Assembly: GCF_900110435.1 (NCBI RefSeq) | Contig: NZ_FODT01000005.1 | Coordinates: forward strand, 248,001 to 312,000 | Length of the DNA: 64,000 bases | Direction: 5' to 3' | Source of the DNA: Rhodopseudomonas pseudopalustris | GTDB taxonomy: Bacteria > Pseudomonadota > Alphaproteobacteria > Rhizobiales > Xanthobacteraceae | Part shown: one piece after another, positions 19,972-28,859 of the stretch | How the letters are laid out: each line of letters begins with the position of its first letter | Position numbering within the stretch: the stretch's first letter is position 1 | Translations under genes and position numbers: made by a program | Notes under the pieces: model-generated | The model's input: only the letters and a program-made list of their open reading frames with translations | Databases searched by the model: none | What the model was told of the DNA's origin: nothing

Positions 19972-20155
19972 TTGTACCTCCCGCCGGCCCCGCCGGCCTC
20001 GGTTCCCTCCGGTCGGAATCAACCAGAGGTTGTGCAACTTTAACGAGAATATTTAGGGTTAACGCCACTCTGAGTTGCACGTTGAGCAAGTTGCATCCGA
20101 AACCACTTGCGCCAGGCGCAAGGGCCGGCTCGGTCAGGGCCGACTGCTTTCGCGG

Positions 20156-20518
20156 TCAGGGTCGACCGCGTTCGTCCAGGAGGGAGTTGACGAAAGAGAC
20201 CAGCAGCGCGCTGGATTGTTCGGTGAGGGCCGCTTCCGCGCGGCGCATACACGACAGGAAGCTGGATTCGCCTTCCGGCGTCTGCTGCTGTCGGCACGGC
20301 CTGACGGCATCTATCCGGCCTGCCCCGGTCAGCAGCCAATCGAGCGAGACATCGAGTGTCCGGCACAGCAGCACGGCATGGTCGATCGACATCGGTCGGT
20401 TGTTCTTCCAGCGGGTGATCGTGCTTTCGTTGACGCCCATGGCGAAGGCCAGCGCGTGCTGCTTTGTCATCCCCCGCAGTTGCATCGCCTCGACCATTCT
20501 CTCCCCTCGATTCGACAT
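20156..20518 (-). CDS. XRE-family helix-turn-helix regulator
   Basis: A 120-residue DNA-binding protein. The HTH lies at residues 5-65: RMVEAMQLRGMTKQHALAFA, then GVNESTITRWKNNRPMSIDHAVLLCRTLDVSLDWLLTG, which follows the Cro/C1 pattern including the Asp-Trp-Leu-Leu end. The C-terminal 45 residues are probably for dimerisation. Start ATG 20518 has GGAG about 10 nt upstream; ATG 20542 is the alternative. It is followed on the same strand by the Asn/Thr-rich orphan gene, the most likely target. Confidence 0.85.
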   Translation of the reverse strand: MSNRGERMVEAMQLRGMTKQHALAFAMGVNESTITRWKNNRPMSIDHAVLLCRTLDVSLDWLLTGAGRIDAVRPCRQQQTPEGESSFLSCMRRAEAALTEQSSALLVSFVNSLLDERGRP

Positions 20519-20762
20519 GCAAATACTCCGCAGCCTGCTCATCGCGTTCGAACTGAGATTATTACGCTGCAGCCACCGACCAAGTCGTCACGCCCGAGAC
20601 AACGACGGCGCGCCAATAGGTGGGTGAGACAGATATGCGTGGGCAAGTCATCGCGGAGCGTCGGGCCGATTTCGCGGCCGCAACACCTGCTGCACGGCCG
20701 GCTCGAGACGCCGCTCCGCGGATCGGCACCCGGGCTCGCAAGCCAGAAGACCGGAGCCGGTC

Positions 20763-23700
20763 CTACTCCGCCGCGACCGCGCGCCGCCGCTCGCCATCGG
20801 CCAGCTCCTCGAGCTGCGGTTCGAGCCGGCGCTTCAGCTTCCGGTCGATCTTGTCCAGATAGATGTAGATCACCGGCGTGATGAACAGCGTCAGCAATTG
20901 CGAGACGCACAGGCCGCCGACCACGGCGACGCCCAGCGGCTGACGCAGTTCGGCGCCGGCGCCGGTGCCGAGCGCGACCGGCAGCGTGCCGAAGATCGCC
21001 GCGAAGGTGGTCATCATGATCGGCCGGAACCGCAGCAGCGCCGCCTCGCGGATCGCGTGCTCGGCGGACAGCCCGACGCGCCGCCGCTCCAGCGCGAAAT
21101 CGACCATCATGATCGCGTTCTTCTTGACGATGCCGACCAGCATCACGATGCCGATCATCGCGATCACCGACAACTCCATGTTGAACAGCATCAGCGTCAG
21201 GATCGCGCCGATGCCGGCCGACGGCAGGCCGGAGATAATCGTGATCGGGTGGATGAAGCTCTCGTACAGGATGCCGAGAATGACGTAGGCCGCGAACACC
21301 GCGGCGAGGATCAGCACGCCCTGCCCGCGCAGGCTTTCCTGAAACACCTGGGCGGTGCCGGAGAAGCCGGTCACGATCGTCACCGGCAGATTGGAGGCCT
21401 GCTCGATCTGCGTGATGCGGTCGACCGCAGCGCCGAGCGACTGGCCTTCGGCGAGGTTGAACGAGATCGTCACCGCCGGCTGCTGGCCCTGGTGATTGAT
21501 CTGCAGCGGACCGACGCTCGGCACCATCCTCGCCACCGCGTCGATCGGGATCGTCTGGTTGTTGGCCGTCTTCAGATAGAGCTTGGAAATGTCGTTTGGA
21601 TCGCCGCGGAACTCCGGCTGCACTTCGAGAATGATCTGGTAGTCGTTCGACGGCATGTAGATGGTGCCGACCTGGCGCGAGCCGTAGGCGTTGTAGAGCT
21701 GGTTGCGCACCTGATCGACGGTGATGCCGTAGACCGCCGCCTTTTCGCGGTCGATCTCGACCGTCATCTGCGGGTTCTTGATGTACAGGTCGGTGGTGAC
21801 GTCGAGCAGCCCCGGCAATTTGGCGATCTTGTCGCGCATCTCCGGCGCCAGCCGGTACAGCGCTTCGGTGTCGCCGCTCTGCATCACGTATTGATACTGG
21901 CTCTTGGAGATGCGGCCGCCGACCGACAGGTTCTGGATGCTCTGAAAGAACGCCTGCATTCCCGGGACCTGCCCGGCCTTCTGGCGCAACCGGGCGATCA
22001 CCTTGGCGGCGTCGTCACGCTCCTTGATCGGCTTCAGCGCGATGAACAGCCGGCCGTAATTCGCTGTGGGATTGGGACCGCCGGCGCCGACGGTGCTGTT
22101 GATGTAGTCGACCGCGGGATCGCTCTTCAGTACCTGCACCAGCGCGAGCTGGCGGTCCTTCATCGCCTCGAACGAGGTGTCGGTCGCGGCCTCGGTGACG
22201 CCGATCAGGAAGCCGGTGTCCTCCTGCGGAAAGAACCCCTTCGGCACGATCATATAGAGATAGATGGTGCCGCCGAGCGTCGCGAAGGTCACCAGCAACA
22301 TCAGGAATTTGTGCGCCAGGACGTGGTCGAGCGCCCATTCATAGCCGCGCAGCCAGGCGCTGAACATCGCCTCGAAGCCGCGCAGGATGATGTTCTCCTT
22401 CTTCGCCGGATCGTGCGCCTTGAGCATACGGGCGCACAGCATCGGCGTCAGTGTCAACGACACGAAGCCCGACACCAGGATCGCCACCGCGATCGTCACC
22501 GAGAACTCGCGGAACACGCGGCCGACGATGCCGCCCATCAGCAACACCGGAATGAACACTGCGATCAACGAGAAGGTGATCGAGATGATGGTGAAGCCGA
22601 TCTCGCGCGCGCCCTTCAGCGCCGCCTCGAACGGCCGCATCCCGTGCTCGACATGGCGCATGATGTTCTCGAGCATGACGATGGCGTCGTCGACCACGAA
22701 GCCGACCGACAGCGTCAGCGCCAGCAGCGTCATGTTGTTGATCGAGAAGTCGAGCATGTACATCACGGCGAAGGTGCCGAGCAGCGAGATCGGCACCGCG
22801 AGCGCTGGAATGAAGGTCGCCGAGGCCTTACGCAGGAACAGGAAGATCACCATCACCACCAGGACGACGGCGATCGCCAGCGTCTCCTGAACGTCGAACA
22901 CCGCCTGGCGCACCGACACCGAGCGGTCCATCATCACGTTCATCTCGACCGAGGGCGGGATCTGCGCCCGCAACGACGGCAGCATCGCGCGGACGCCATC
23001 GACGACGGCCACGGTGTTGGCGTCGGGCTGCTTCTGGATCGCGAGCACGATCGCGCGCTCGCCGTTGAACCAGGTCGCGAGTCGGTCGTTCTCGACGCTG
23101 TCGTAGATCTTGGCGACCTCGTCGAGCTTCACTGGCGAGCCGTTGCGCCACGCCACCACGACGTGGCGATAGTCCGCAGCCTTGTCCATCTGGCCGGAGG
23201 CCTGCAGGGCGATGTCCTGCTTGGGCCCGCTCATGGTGCCGACCGGCGTCGAGGAGTTGGCGCGCGACACCGCGGTGCGGATGTCCTCGAGCGACAGCCC
23301 GCGGGCCGCCGCCGCAACCGGATCGGCCTGAACCCGCACCGCGAATTTCTGCGTGCCGTAGATCACCACCTGGGCGACGCCCGGGATTTGCGACAACGCC
23401 TGCCCGATCGTGATGTCGCCATACTCGTTGACGGCCGACAGCGGCAGCGTCGACGAGCTCAGCGCCACGAACAGCACCGGAAACTCCGCCGGGTTCACTT
23501 TGCGGAAGCTCGGCGGCGTGGTCATTTCGATCGGCAATCGCCGCTGCGCGATCGTCAGCGCGGTCTGCACGTCGAGCGCGGCGGCGTCGATGTTGCGGCC
23601 GAGGTCGAACTGGATGGTGATGACCGAGGTGCCCTGCGACGAACTCGACGACATCGAGGAAATGCCGGCGATGGTCGAAAGCTGGCGCTCGATGATGCCG

Positions 23701-23891
23701 GCGACCGAAGCCGCCATGGTGTCGGCGCTGGCGCCGGGCAACGTCGCGCTCACCGCGATGGTCGGGAAATCCACCTTCGGCAACGCCGAGACCGGCAGCA
23801 GGCGGTAGCCGAAAATCCCGAAGACGATGATCGACGCCGTGATCAGCGTGGTCATCACCGGCCGGCGGATACACAGCTCCGAGAGGGTCAT
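20763..23891 (-). CDS. RND multidrug efflux permease, HAE-1 family
   Basis: Inner-membrane proton-driven exporter of 1042 residues. It begins MTLSELCIRRPVMTTLIT, has about 12 membrane helices in two halves, two large periplasmic loops, and the proton-relay motif VGFVVDDAIVMLENI in helix 4 with the paired Asp. The overall look is closest to the MdtB/MdtC and MexF type subfamilies. The adaptor gene follows upstream with 4 bp between them. No TolC-like outer membrane gene is nearby, so a channel encoded elsewhere must complete the pump. A short Ala-rich tail ends ADGERRRAVAAE. Confidence 0.94.
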   Translation of the reverse strand: MTLSELCIRRPVMTTLITASIIVFGIFGYRLLPVSALPKVDFPTIAVSATLPGASADTMAASVAGIIERQLSTIAGISSMSSSSSQGTSVITIQFDLGRNIDAAALDVQTALTIAQRRLPIEMTTPPSFRKVNPAEFPVLFVALSSSTLPLSAVNEYGDITIGQALSQIPGVAQVVIYGTQKFAVRVQADPVAAAARGLSLEDIRTAVSRANSSTPVGTMSGPKQDIALQASGQMDKAADYRHVVVAWRNGSPVKLDEVAKIYDSVENDRLATWFNGERAIVLAIQKQPDANTVAVVDGVRAMLPSLRAQIPPSVEMNVMMDRSVSVRQAVFDVQETLAIAVVLVVMVIFLFLRKASATFIPALAVPISLLGTFAVMYMLDFSINNMTLLALTLSVGFVVDDAIVMLENIMRHVEHGMRPFEAALKGAREIGFTIISITFSLIAVFIPVLLMGGIVGRVFREFSVTIAVAILVSGFVSLTLTPMLCARMLKAHDPAKKENIILRGFEAMFSAWLRGYEWALDHVLAHKFLMLLVTFATLGGTIYLYMIVPKGFFPQEDTGFLIGVTEAATDTSFEAMKDRQLALVQVLKSDPAVDYINSTVGAGGPNPTANYGRLFIALKPIKERDDAAKVIARLRQKAGQVPGMQAFFQSIQNLSVGGRISKSQYQYVMQSGDTEALYRLAPEMRDKIAKLPGLLDVTTDLYIKNPQMTVEIDREKAAVYGITVDQVRNQLYNAYGSRQVGTIYMPSNDYQIILEVQPEFRGDPNDISKLYLKTANNQTIPIDAVARMVPSVGPLQINHQGQQPAVTISFNLAEGQSLGAAVDRITQIEQASNLPVTIVTGFSGTAQVFQESLRGQGVLILAAVFAAYVILGILYESFIHPITIISGLPSAGIGAILTLMLFNMELSVIAMIGIVMLVGIVKKNAIMMVDFALERRRVGLSAEHAIREAALLRFRPIMMTTFAAIFGTLPVALGTGAGAELRQPLGVAVVGGLCVSQLLTLFITPVIYIYLDKIDRKLKRRLEPQLEELADGERRRAVAAE

Positions 23892-23895
23892 GGTC

Positions 23896-25026
23896 TCAGG
23901 CTCCGGCCTTGCGGCTGCGGGACTCGACCTTGGTGCCCTCCGACAGCAGCAGTTGGCCGTCGGTCACGATATCCTCGCCGCCGGCGAGGCCTGCGGCGAT
24001 CACGGTTTCGCCCTCGAAGGTGCGGCTGACGGTGACCGGCTGAACATGCGCGGCGCCATCCTTGACCACGAACACGAAGTTGCCGGTCTGGCTGCGTTGC
24101 ACCGCGACGGTCGGAACGGCGACGGCGTCCTCGGTCCGGATCGTCAGCTTGGTATTGACCAGCGTGCCGGGCCAAAGCGTCTCGTTGCCATTGTCCATGA
24201 TGCCGCGGACCGTGACCATGCCGGTGGTGGCGTCGACGCTGTTCTCGACCATCGCCATTTTGCCGACCTCCGACCGGCCGCTGCCCGGAATGGTGGCGAC
24301 AACCTTGGTGGATTCCGCCTTCATCGCGTCGCGCAGATCGACCAGCACGCGCTGAGGTACCGCGAAGGTGACGTAGACCGGCGCCATCTGGTTGATGGTT
24401 GCCAGCGACGCGGTGTCGGCGGGGCGAACGAAGTTTCCAATCTTGACGTTGGCCGCGCTGATACGGCCGGAGAACGGCGCGCGGATCATCGTGAAGCTCT
24501 TCTGGACCTTGAGATTGTCCAGCGCCGATTGCGCCCCCTTGATCGTGCCGGCCAGGATGTCGGCCTGGGTTTTGGCGTTGTCGAGATTGACCTGGGTGGT
24601 GGCACCCTTCGCGATCAGTTCGCCATAGCGGCGCAGATCGCGTTCAGCGCCGGCGAGCTGCGCGCGATCGCGGGCGAGATTGCCCTCGGCCTGTTCGATC
24701 TGGGCGTCGATCTGCCGTGCGTCGAGGGTGAACAGCAGGTCACCTTCCTTGACCCGCGCGCCGTCCTCGAAATGCACAGCGAGGATCGTGGTTTCGAGCC
24801 GTGATTTCAGCGCCACGCTGGAGATCGGCGTCACCGTGCCGATCGCGTCGACGTCGACCGGGACCGGTTTGCGCACCGCTTTGACCATGTCGACCGCCAC
24901 CACGCGCGGACGCTGCGCGCCCTTGGTCGCGATCTGCTTTTCGGAGAAGTACGGTCGAAGCGCGACGAAGGCGACGGCGGCTGCGCCCAGCACGATCGCA
25001 ATGATGATCCAGCGACGTATTCTCAT
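23896..25026 (-). CDS. RND efflux periplasmic adaptor (membrane fusion protein)
   Basis: A 376-residue adaptor linking the RND permease to an outer membrane channel. It has an N-terminal membrane anchor (RRWIIIAIVLGAAAVAFVAL), split lipoyl/barrel halves (VHFEDGARVKEGDLLFTLD and IRAPFSGRISAANVKIGNFV), and a coiled-coil hairpin between (IDAQIEQAEGNLARDRAQL...). I chose ATG 25026 since MRIRRWII is the natural start before the anchor; the frame is open 30 codons more. The gene is first in the pump operon, divergent from xthA with 147 bp between. Confidence 0.93.
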   Translation of the reverse strand: MRIRRWIIIAIVLGAAAVAFVALRPYFSEKQIATKGAQRPRVVAVDMVKAVRKPVPVDVDAIGTVTPISSVALKSRLETTILAVHFEDGARVKEGDLLFTLDARQIDAQIEQAEGNLARDRAQLAGAERDLRRYGELIAKGATTQVNLDNAKTQADILAGTIKGAQSALDNLKVQKSFTMIRAPFSGRISAANVKIGNFVRPADTASLATINQMAPVYVTFAVPQRVLVDLRDAMKAESTKVVATIPGSGRSEVGKMAMVENSVDATTGMVTVRGIMDNGNETLWPGTLVNTKLTIRTEDAVAVPTVAVQRSQTGNFVFVVKDGAAHVQPVTVSRTFEGETVIAAGLAGGEDIVTDGQLLLSEGTKVESRSRKAGA

Positions 25027-25173
25027 GCCACCCCGCGTTCTTGCCGCGCCGGGCGGCATCGCCCGTATGCGCGCTCCCAGGGCGTCAATCCGCCCGATTT
25101 TTCTGAGACTTACCACACCCCCGACAGGCGTGGTATGCCAGCGTTCGGAAATTTTGATTCAACGGATCACGAC

Positions 25174-25965
25174 ATGCGGATAGCCACCTGGAACGTGAAC
25201 TCGGTCAGGCAGCGGATCGATCATCTGGTGAGCTGGCTGAAGGCGTGCGAGCCGGACGTGGTCTGCCTGCAGGAGATCAAATGCGTCGACGAGGCGTTCC
25301 CGCGCGAGCCGATCGAGGCGCTCGGCTACAACATCGTCACCCACGGCCAGAAAACCTTCAACGGCGTCGCGCTGCTCTCCAAATATCCGCTCGAGGAAGC
25401 CACCCCGCGTCTGGCCGGTGACGAGACCGACGTCCACGCCCGATTCCTCGAAGGCGTGGTGTCGCTGAAGCGCGGCGTGGTCCGCGTCGCCTGCCTCTAT
25501 CTGCCCAATGGTAACCCGGTTGAAACCGAGAAATATCCTTACAAACTCAGCTGGATGTCGCGACTTCTTCAGTATTCAAAGGAACGACTGAAGACCGAGG
25601 AGCCGCTGATCCTGGCCGGCGACTTTAACGTCATCCCGCAGGCCTCGGATGTCTACAATCCGGCCGGCTGGGTCGACGATGCGCTGTTCCGGCCGCAGAC
25701 CCGCGAGAGCTTCCAGGCCCTGCTCGGCCTCGGCCTCACCGACGCCCTGCGCGCCACCACCGACGCCCCGGGTCAGTACACTTTCTGGGACTATCAGGCC
25801 GGCGCCTGGCAGAAGAATTGGGGCATCCGCATCGACCACCTGCTGCTGTCGCCGCAGGCCGCCGACCGGTTGGTCGGGGTCGGAATTGATAGCCACGTTC
25901 GCAACTGGGAAAAGCCGTCGGACCACGTGCCGGTGTGGGCGGATTTCGATTTCGAAACCGCTTGA
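25174..25965 (+). CDS. xthA: Exodeoxyribonuclease III
   Basis: AP endonuclease and 3' exonuclease of base-excision repair; 263 residues. Motifs of the exonuclease III family are all present: ATWNVNSVRQR, CLQEIKC (metal-binding Glu), LYLPNG, AGDFNV and the C-terminal SDHVPVWADF. Start ATG 25174 is the family start. The stretch 25501-25580 (around NGNPVETEKYPYKLSWMSRLL) has about 45 percent GC and unusual codons compared with the rest of the gene. Its stop is convergent with the exoR-like gene, with a palindromic repeat between. Confidence 0.95.
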   Translation: MRIATWNVNSVRQRIDHLVSWLKACEPDVVCLQEIKCVDEAFPREPIEALGYNIVTHGQKTFNGVALLSKYPLEEATPRLAGDETDVHARFLEGVVSLKRGVVRVACLYLPNGNPVETEKYPYKLSWMSRLLQYSKERLKTEEPLILAGDFNVIPQASDVYNPAGWVDDALFRPQTRESFQALLGLGLTDALRATTDAPGQYTFWDYQAGAWQKNWGIRIDHLLLSPQAADRLVGVGIDSHVRNWEKPSDHVPVWADFDFETA

Positions 25966-26029
25966 GCGTCCAGTTTCGAATGTCGAACGAGACACTCGGG
26001 GCGACAGCGACCGCTCTAGGTTATTGTTT

Positions 26030-26079
26030 GAGCATGACCTTTTCCGGAAACCGGTATCCACTTTTCGGGATCATGCTCG
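26030..26079. repeat. RIME-like palindrome between convergent genes
   Basis: GAGCATGA at 26030 and TCATGCTC at 26079 enclose ACCTTTTCCGGAAACCGGT and CCACTTTTCGGGA arms. This matches the widespread rhizobial intergenic mosaic element with GAGCATGATCCCGAAAAGTGG arms. It ends 4 bp before the stop codon of the exoR-like gene, and probably serves as a two-way terminator. A shorter copy is at 56303. Confidence 0.85.
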
Positions 26080-26082
26080 AGT

Positions 26083-26904
26083 TCAGTCCCGCCGTCCCTG
26101 CACCCAGTGCTCGAGCATCTGCAGAGCCATGGCGCGGTCGTCGTCGGAAGCCTTGGCGAAAGCCCTGTTGTAGCTTTCCCTGATCCAGATCTCGTCCGGC
26201 GTCGCGCTGTCGCGGGCGAGGGTCAGCCACATCAGACCGCGAGCGGCCTGCCGGGGCAGCTTGTCTCCATTGAACAGCAACTGGCCGAGCATCGCCTGGG
26301 CCTGATGCTGGCCCTTCTGCGCCGCGAGGCCGAGCCAGCGCGCGCCATAGCGGAAATCGCGCGGCATACCGATGCCGTCGATATACAGCCGCGCCAGATC
26401 GTATTGCGCGTCGGCATTGCCGAAATACGAGGCGGCGTAGGAGAACATCTCCCGCGCCCGCTCCGGGTCGCGCTTGATCTTCGAATTGGGGATGCCGTCG
26501 AGGTAGTAGCGGCCGAGCGCGACGAAGGCATTGGCGACCACGGCAGCCTGCGGCGCGGACGGGCTGTCCTCGGCGTGGGCATTGGCGATCTTGCTGAAAT
26601 AATCGAAGGCGCGCAGATCGTCCTGCGCCACGCCGTTGCCGTCGGCATACATCCGGCCGAGCCGCCACTGCGCGATCGGGTGGCCGCCTTCGGCGGCGTA
26701 TTGCAGCGCGGTGAGCGAGGTCGTTGTGGTCTCCGACGGGATCGCCTTCTTCAGCGCAGGCGCAGTGCCGGGCTGCGACGAGGCCACCGGGATCGCGGTG
26801 TTCTCCGGATTGACCGGAGTGCCCTCGAAGGCGAAAGCCGGCGCCATGGCGGCCGTGGCAGCCATCACCAACGCAACAAGACTGGTACGCTCAAACATCC
26901 GCAT
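26083..26904 (-). CDS. exoR: Periplasmic Sel1-repeat protein, ExoR-like
   Basis: A 273-residue exported protein: signal peptide ending AFAFEG near residue 26, then Sel1/TPR repeats ([78 protein letters not shown]). Length, repeat layout and position match ExoR, which in rhizobia restrains the ExoS-ChvI two-component system and so exopolysaccharide and motility. The assignment is by family likeness. The start overlaps the ilvD stop region by 14 bp, so it is likely co-transcribed with ilvD. Confidence 0.82.
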   Translation of the reverse strand: MRMFERTSLVALVMAATAAMAPAFAFEGTPVNPENTAIPVASSQPGTAPALKKAIPSETTTTSLTALQYAAEGGHPIAQWRLGRMYADGNGVAQDDLRAFDYFSKIANAHAEDSPSAPQAAVVANAFVALGRYYLDGIPNSKIKRDPERAREMFSYAASYFGNADAQYDLARLYIDGIGMPRDFRYGARWLGLAAQKGQHQAQAMLGQLLFNGDKLPRQAARGLMWLTLARDSATPDEIWIRESYNRAFAKASDDDRAMALQMLEHWVQGRRD

Positions 26905-28615
26905 AGCACTGCTTCTCGGCCGCCCCGCCCGGATGAGTCACAGCGCCGCTGACTGCGGGCCCGACCTGCTGGGCATATTTCCAAAGCGCACCCGACGTGT
27001 GGTTTGTCGCGCGATGCGCCCATTCGGACTTGCGCGCGGCCAGTTCGTCGTCGGTCAAATTTACGTCAAGCGTTCCGGCCTCGGCGTCGATGACGATGAT
27101 GTCACCGTCGCGCAGCAGCGCGATCGGACCGCCCAGCGCCGCTTCCGGGCCGACATGGCCGATGCAGAAGCCGCGGGTGGCGCCGGAGAACCGGCCGTCG
27201 GTGATCAGCGCGATCTTGCCGCCCATACCCTGGCCGGTCAGCGCCGCAGTGGTGGCGAGCATTTCCCGCATTCCGGGGCCGCCCCGCGGCCCCTCGTAGC
27301 GGATCACGAGGACCTCGCCTTCCTTGTAGGTCCGCTTCTGCACCGCCTCGAACGCGTCTTCCTCGCGATCGAAGCAGCGGGCAGGCCCGGAAAACTTCAG
27401 GTTCGACATTCCCGCGACCTTCACGATCGCACCTTCTGGTGCGAGGTTGCCCTTCAGCCCGACGACGCCCCCAGTCACGGTGATCGGATGGTTCGCCTGC
27501 CGCACCACGTCCTGATGCGGATTCCACTTCACGGCTTTCAGATTCTCGGCAATCGTCCGTCCCGTGACGGTCAGGCAGTCGCCGTGGAGGAAGCCATGAT
27601 CGAGCAGGGTCTTCATCAGGAGCGGTATGCCGCCAACTTCATACATGTCTTTGGCGACATAACGGCCGCCTGGCTTCAAATCCGCGATATATGGTGTCTT
27701 TTTGAAGATTTCGGCGACATCAAACAGATCGAACTTGATACCACATTCATGCGCGATCGCTGGTAGGTGCAGCGCAGCATTGGTCGAGCCGCCGGACGCT
27801 GCTACCACCGCGGCTGCATTCTCCAGCGCCTTGCGGGTGACGATGTCGCGCGGCCGGATGTTGGCGGCGATCAGCTCCATCACCTTCTCGCCGGCCGCCG
27901 TGCAGAACGCATCGCGAATTTCGTAAGGAGCAGGTGCGCCGGCCGAATACGGCAGCGCCAGGCCGATCGCCTCGGACACGGTCGCCATGGTGTTGGCGGT
28001 GAACTGCGCGCCGCAGGCGCCGGCCGACGGACAGGCGACCCGCTCGATTTCGTCGAGGTCGTCGTCCGACATCTCGCCGACCGAGTGCTTGCCGACCGCC
28101 TCGAACATGTCCTGAACGGTGACCTGCTGGCCCCGGAAGGTGCCCGGCAGGATCGAGCCGCCATAGATGAAGATCGACGGCACGTTGAGCCGGACCATCG
28201 CCATCATCATCCCGGGCAGAGACTTGTCGCAGCCGGCCAGCCCGACCAGCGCGTCATAGGAGTGGCCGCGGATTGTGAGCTCAACGGAGTCGGCGATCAC
28301 CTCGCGCGACGGCAGCGATGAGCGCATGCCCTCGTGGCCCATGGCGATGCCGTCAGTCACGGTGATGGTGCAGAATTCGCGCGGGGTGCCGCCGGCGGAG
28401 GCGACGCCCTTCTTGACCGCCTGAGCCTGCCGCATCAGCGAAATGTTGCAGGGCGCGGCCTCGTTCCAGCACGACGCCACCCCGACGAACGGCTGGTGGA
28501 TCTGCTCGGTGGTGAGGCCCATGGCGTAGAGGTAGGAGCGATGGGGCGCGCGCGCCGGCCCTTCGGTCACGTGCCGGCTGGGGAGCTTCGACTTGAGCGT
28601 TGTCTTCGCGTCCAT
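26891..28615 (-). CDS. ilvD: Dihydroxy-acid dehydratase
   Basis: Fe-S enzyme of branched-chain amino acid synthesis; 574 residues. Family motifs: [29 protein letters not shown] and [15 protein letters not shown] with the cluster Cys, and [20 protein letters not shown] near the end. The part from about 27600 to 27780 (residues around 280-340, including [21 protein letters not shown]) averages roughly 50 percent GC, against about 65 in the flanks. ATG 28615 is the family start. Two hairpins lie within 50 bp upstream. Confidence 0.96.
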   Translation of the reverse strand: MDAKTTLKSKLPSRHVTEGPARAPHRSYLYAMGLTTEQIHQPFVGVASCWNEAAPCNISLMRQAQAVKKGVASAGGTPREFCTITVTDGIAMGHEGMRSSLPSREVIADSVELTIRGHSYDALVGLAGCDKSLPGMMMAMVRLNVPSIFIYGGSILPGTFRGQQVTVQDMFEAVGKHSVGEMSDDDLDEIERVACPSAGACGAQFTANTMATVSEAIGLALPYSAGAPAPYEIRDAFCTAAGEKVMELIAANIRPRDIVTRKALENAAAVVAASGGSTNAALHLPAIAHECGIKFDLFDVAEIFKKTPYIADLKPGGRYVAKDMYEVGGIPLLMKTLLDHGFLHGDCLTVTGRTIAENLKAVKWNPHQDVVRQANHPITVTGGVVGLKGNLAPEGAIVKVAGMSNLKFSGPARCFDREEDAFEAVQKRTYKEGEVLVIRYEGPRGGPGMREMLATTAALTGQGMGGKIALITDGRFSGATRGFCIGHVGPEAALGGPIALLRDGDIIVIDAEAGTLDVNLTDDELAARKSEWAHRATNHTSGALWKYAQQVGPAVSGAVTHPGGAAEKQCYADV

Positions 28616-28628
28616 CGCTTACCCGCTT

Positions 28629-28665
28629 CCAGACCCGTTCTGGTCTGGCCCCGCCCGAGACGGGG
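28629..28665. promoter_or_regulatory. Two adjacent hairpins in the ilvD upstream region
   Basis: CCAGACC (28629-28635) pairs with GGTCTGG (28642-28648), and CCCCG (28649-28653) pairs with CGGGG (28661-28665). They lie 14-50 bp before the ilvD start on the minus strand. They could be a leader structure or the end of the lpdA transcript region. The rest of 28616-28859 shows nothing else I can name. Confidence 0.4.
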
Positions 28666-28859
28666 ATGATTTAATCAACCGCCTAAGCCGCTTTGTTGCT
28701 CGGCTCTGCTGGGGATGATGATCTCATTGAGCGGTGTGGCTAAAAAGCGGCGCACGCAAGAGCGACCGTCGAAGACGGTTAAATGATCAGGAACTGTGGC
28801 GTGTCAGCAACAAGCGTTGCCGCGCGGACACCCTTATGTACGGTTAGTGACGGATAGCG

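Noticed and set aside
20898..24029. Plus-strand open frame of 1043 codons opposite the RND permease
   Set aside because: It is antisense to a gene with full family motifs. Its translation is dominated by Arg, His, Asp and Gly as expected from the complement of GC-rich codons, and has no domain I recognise.
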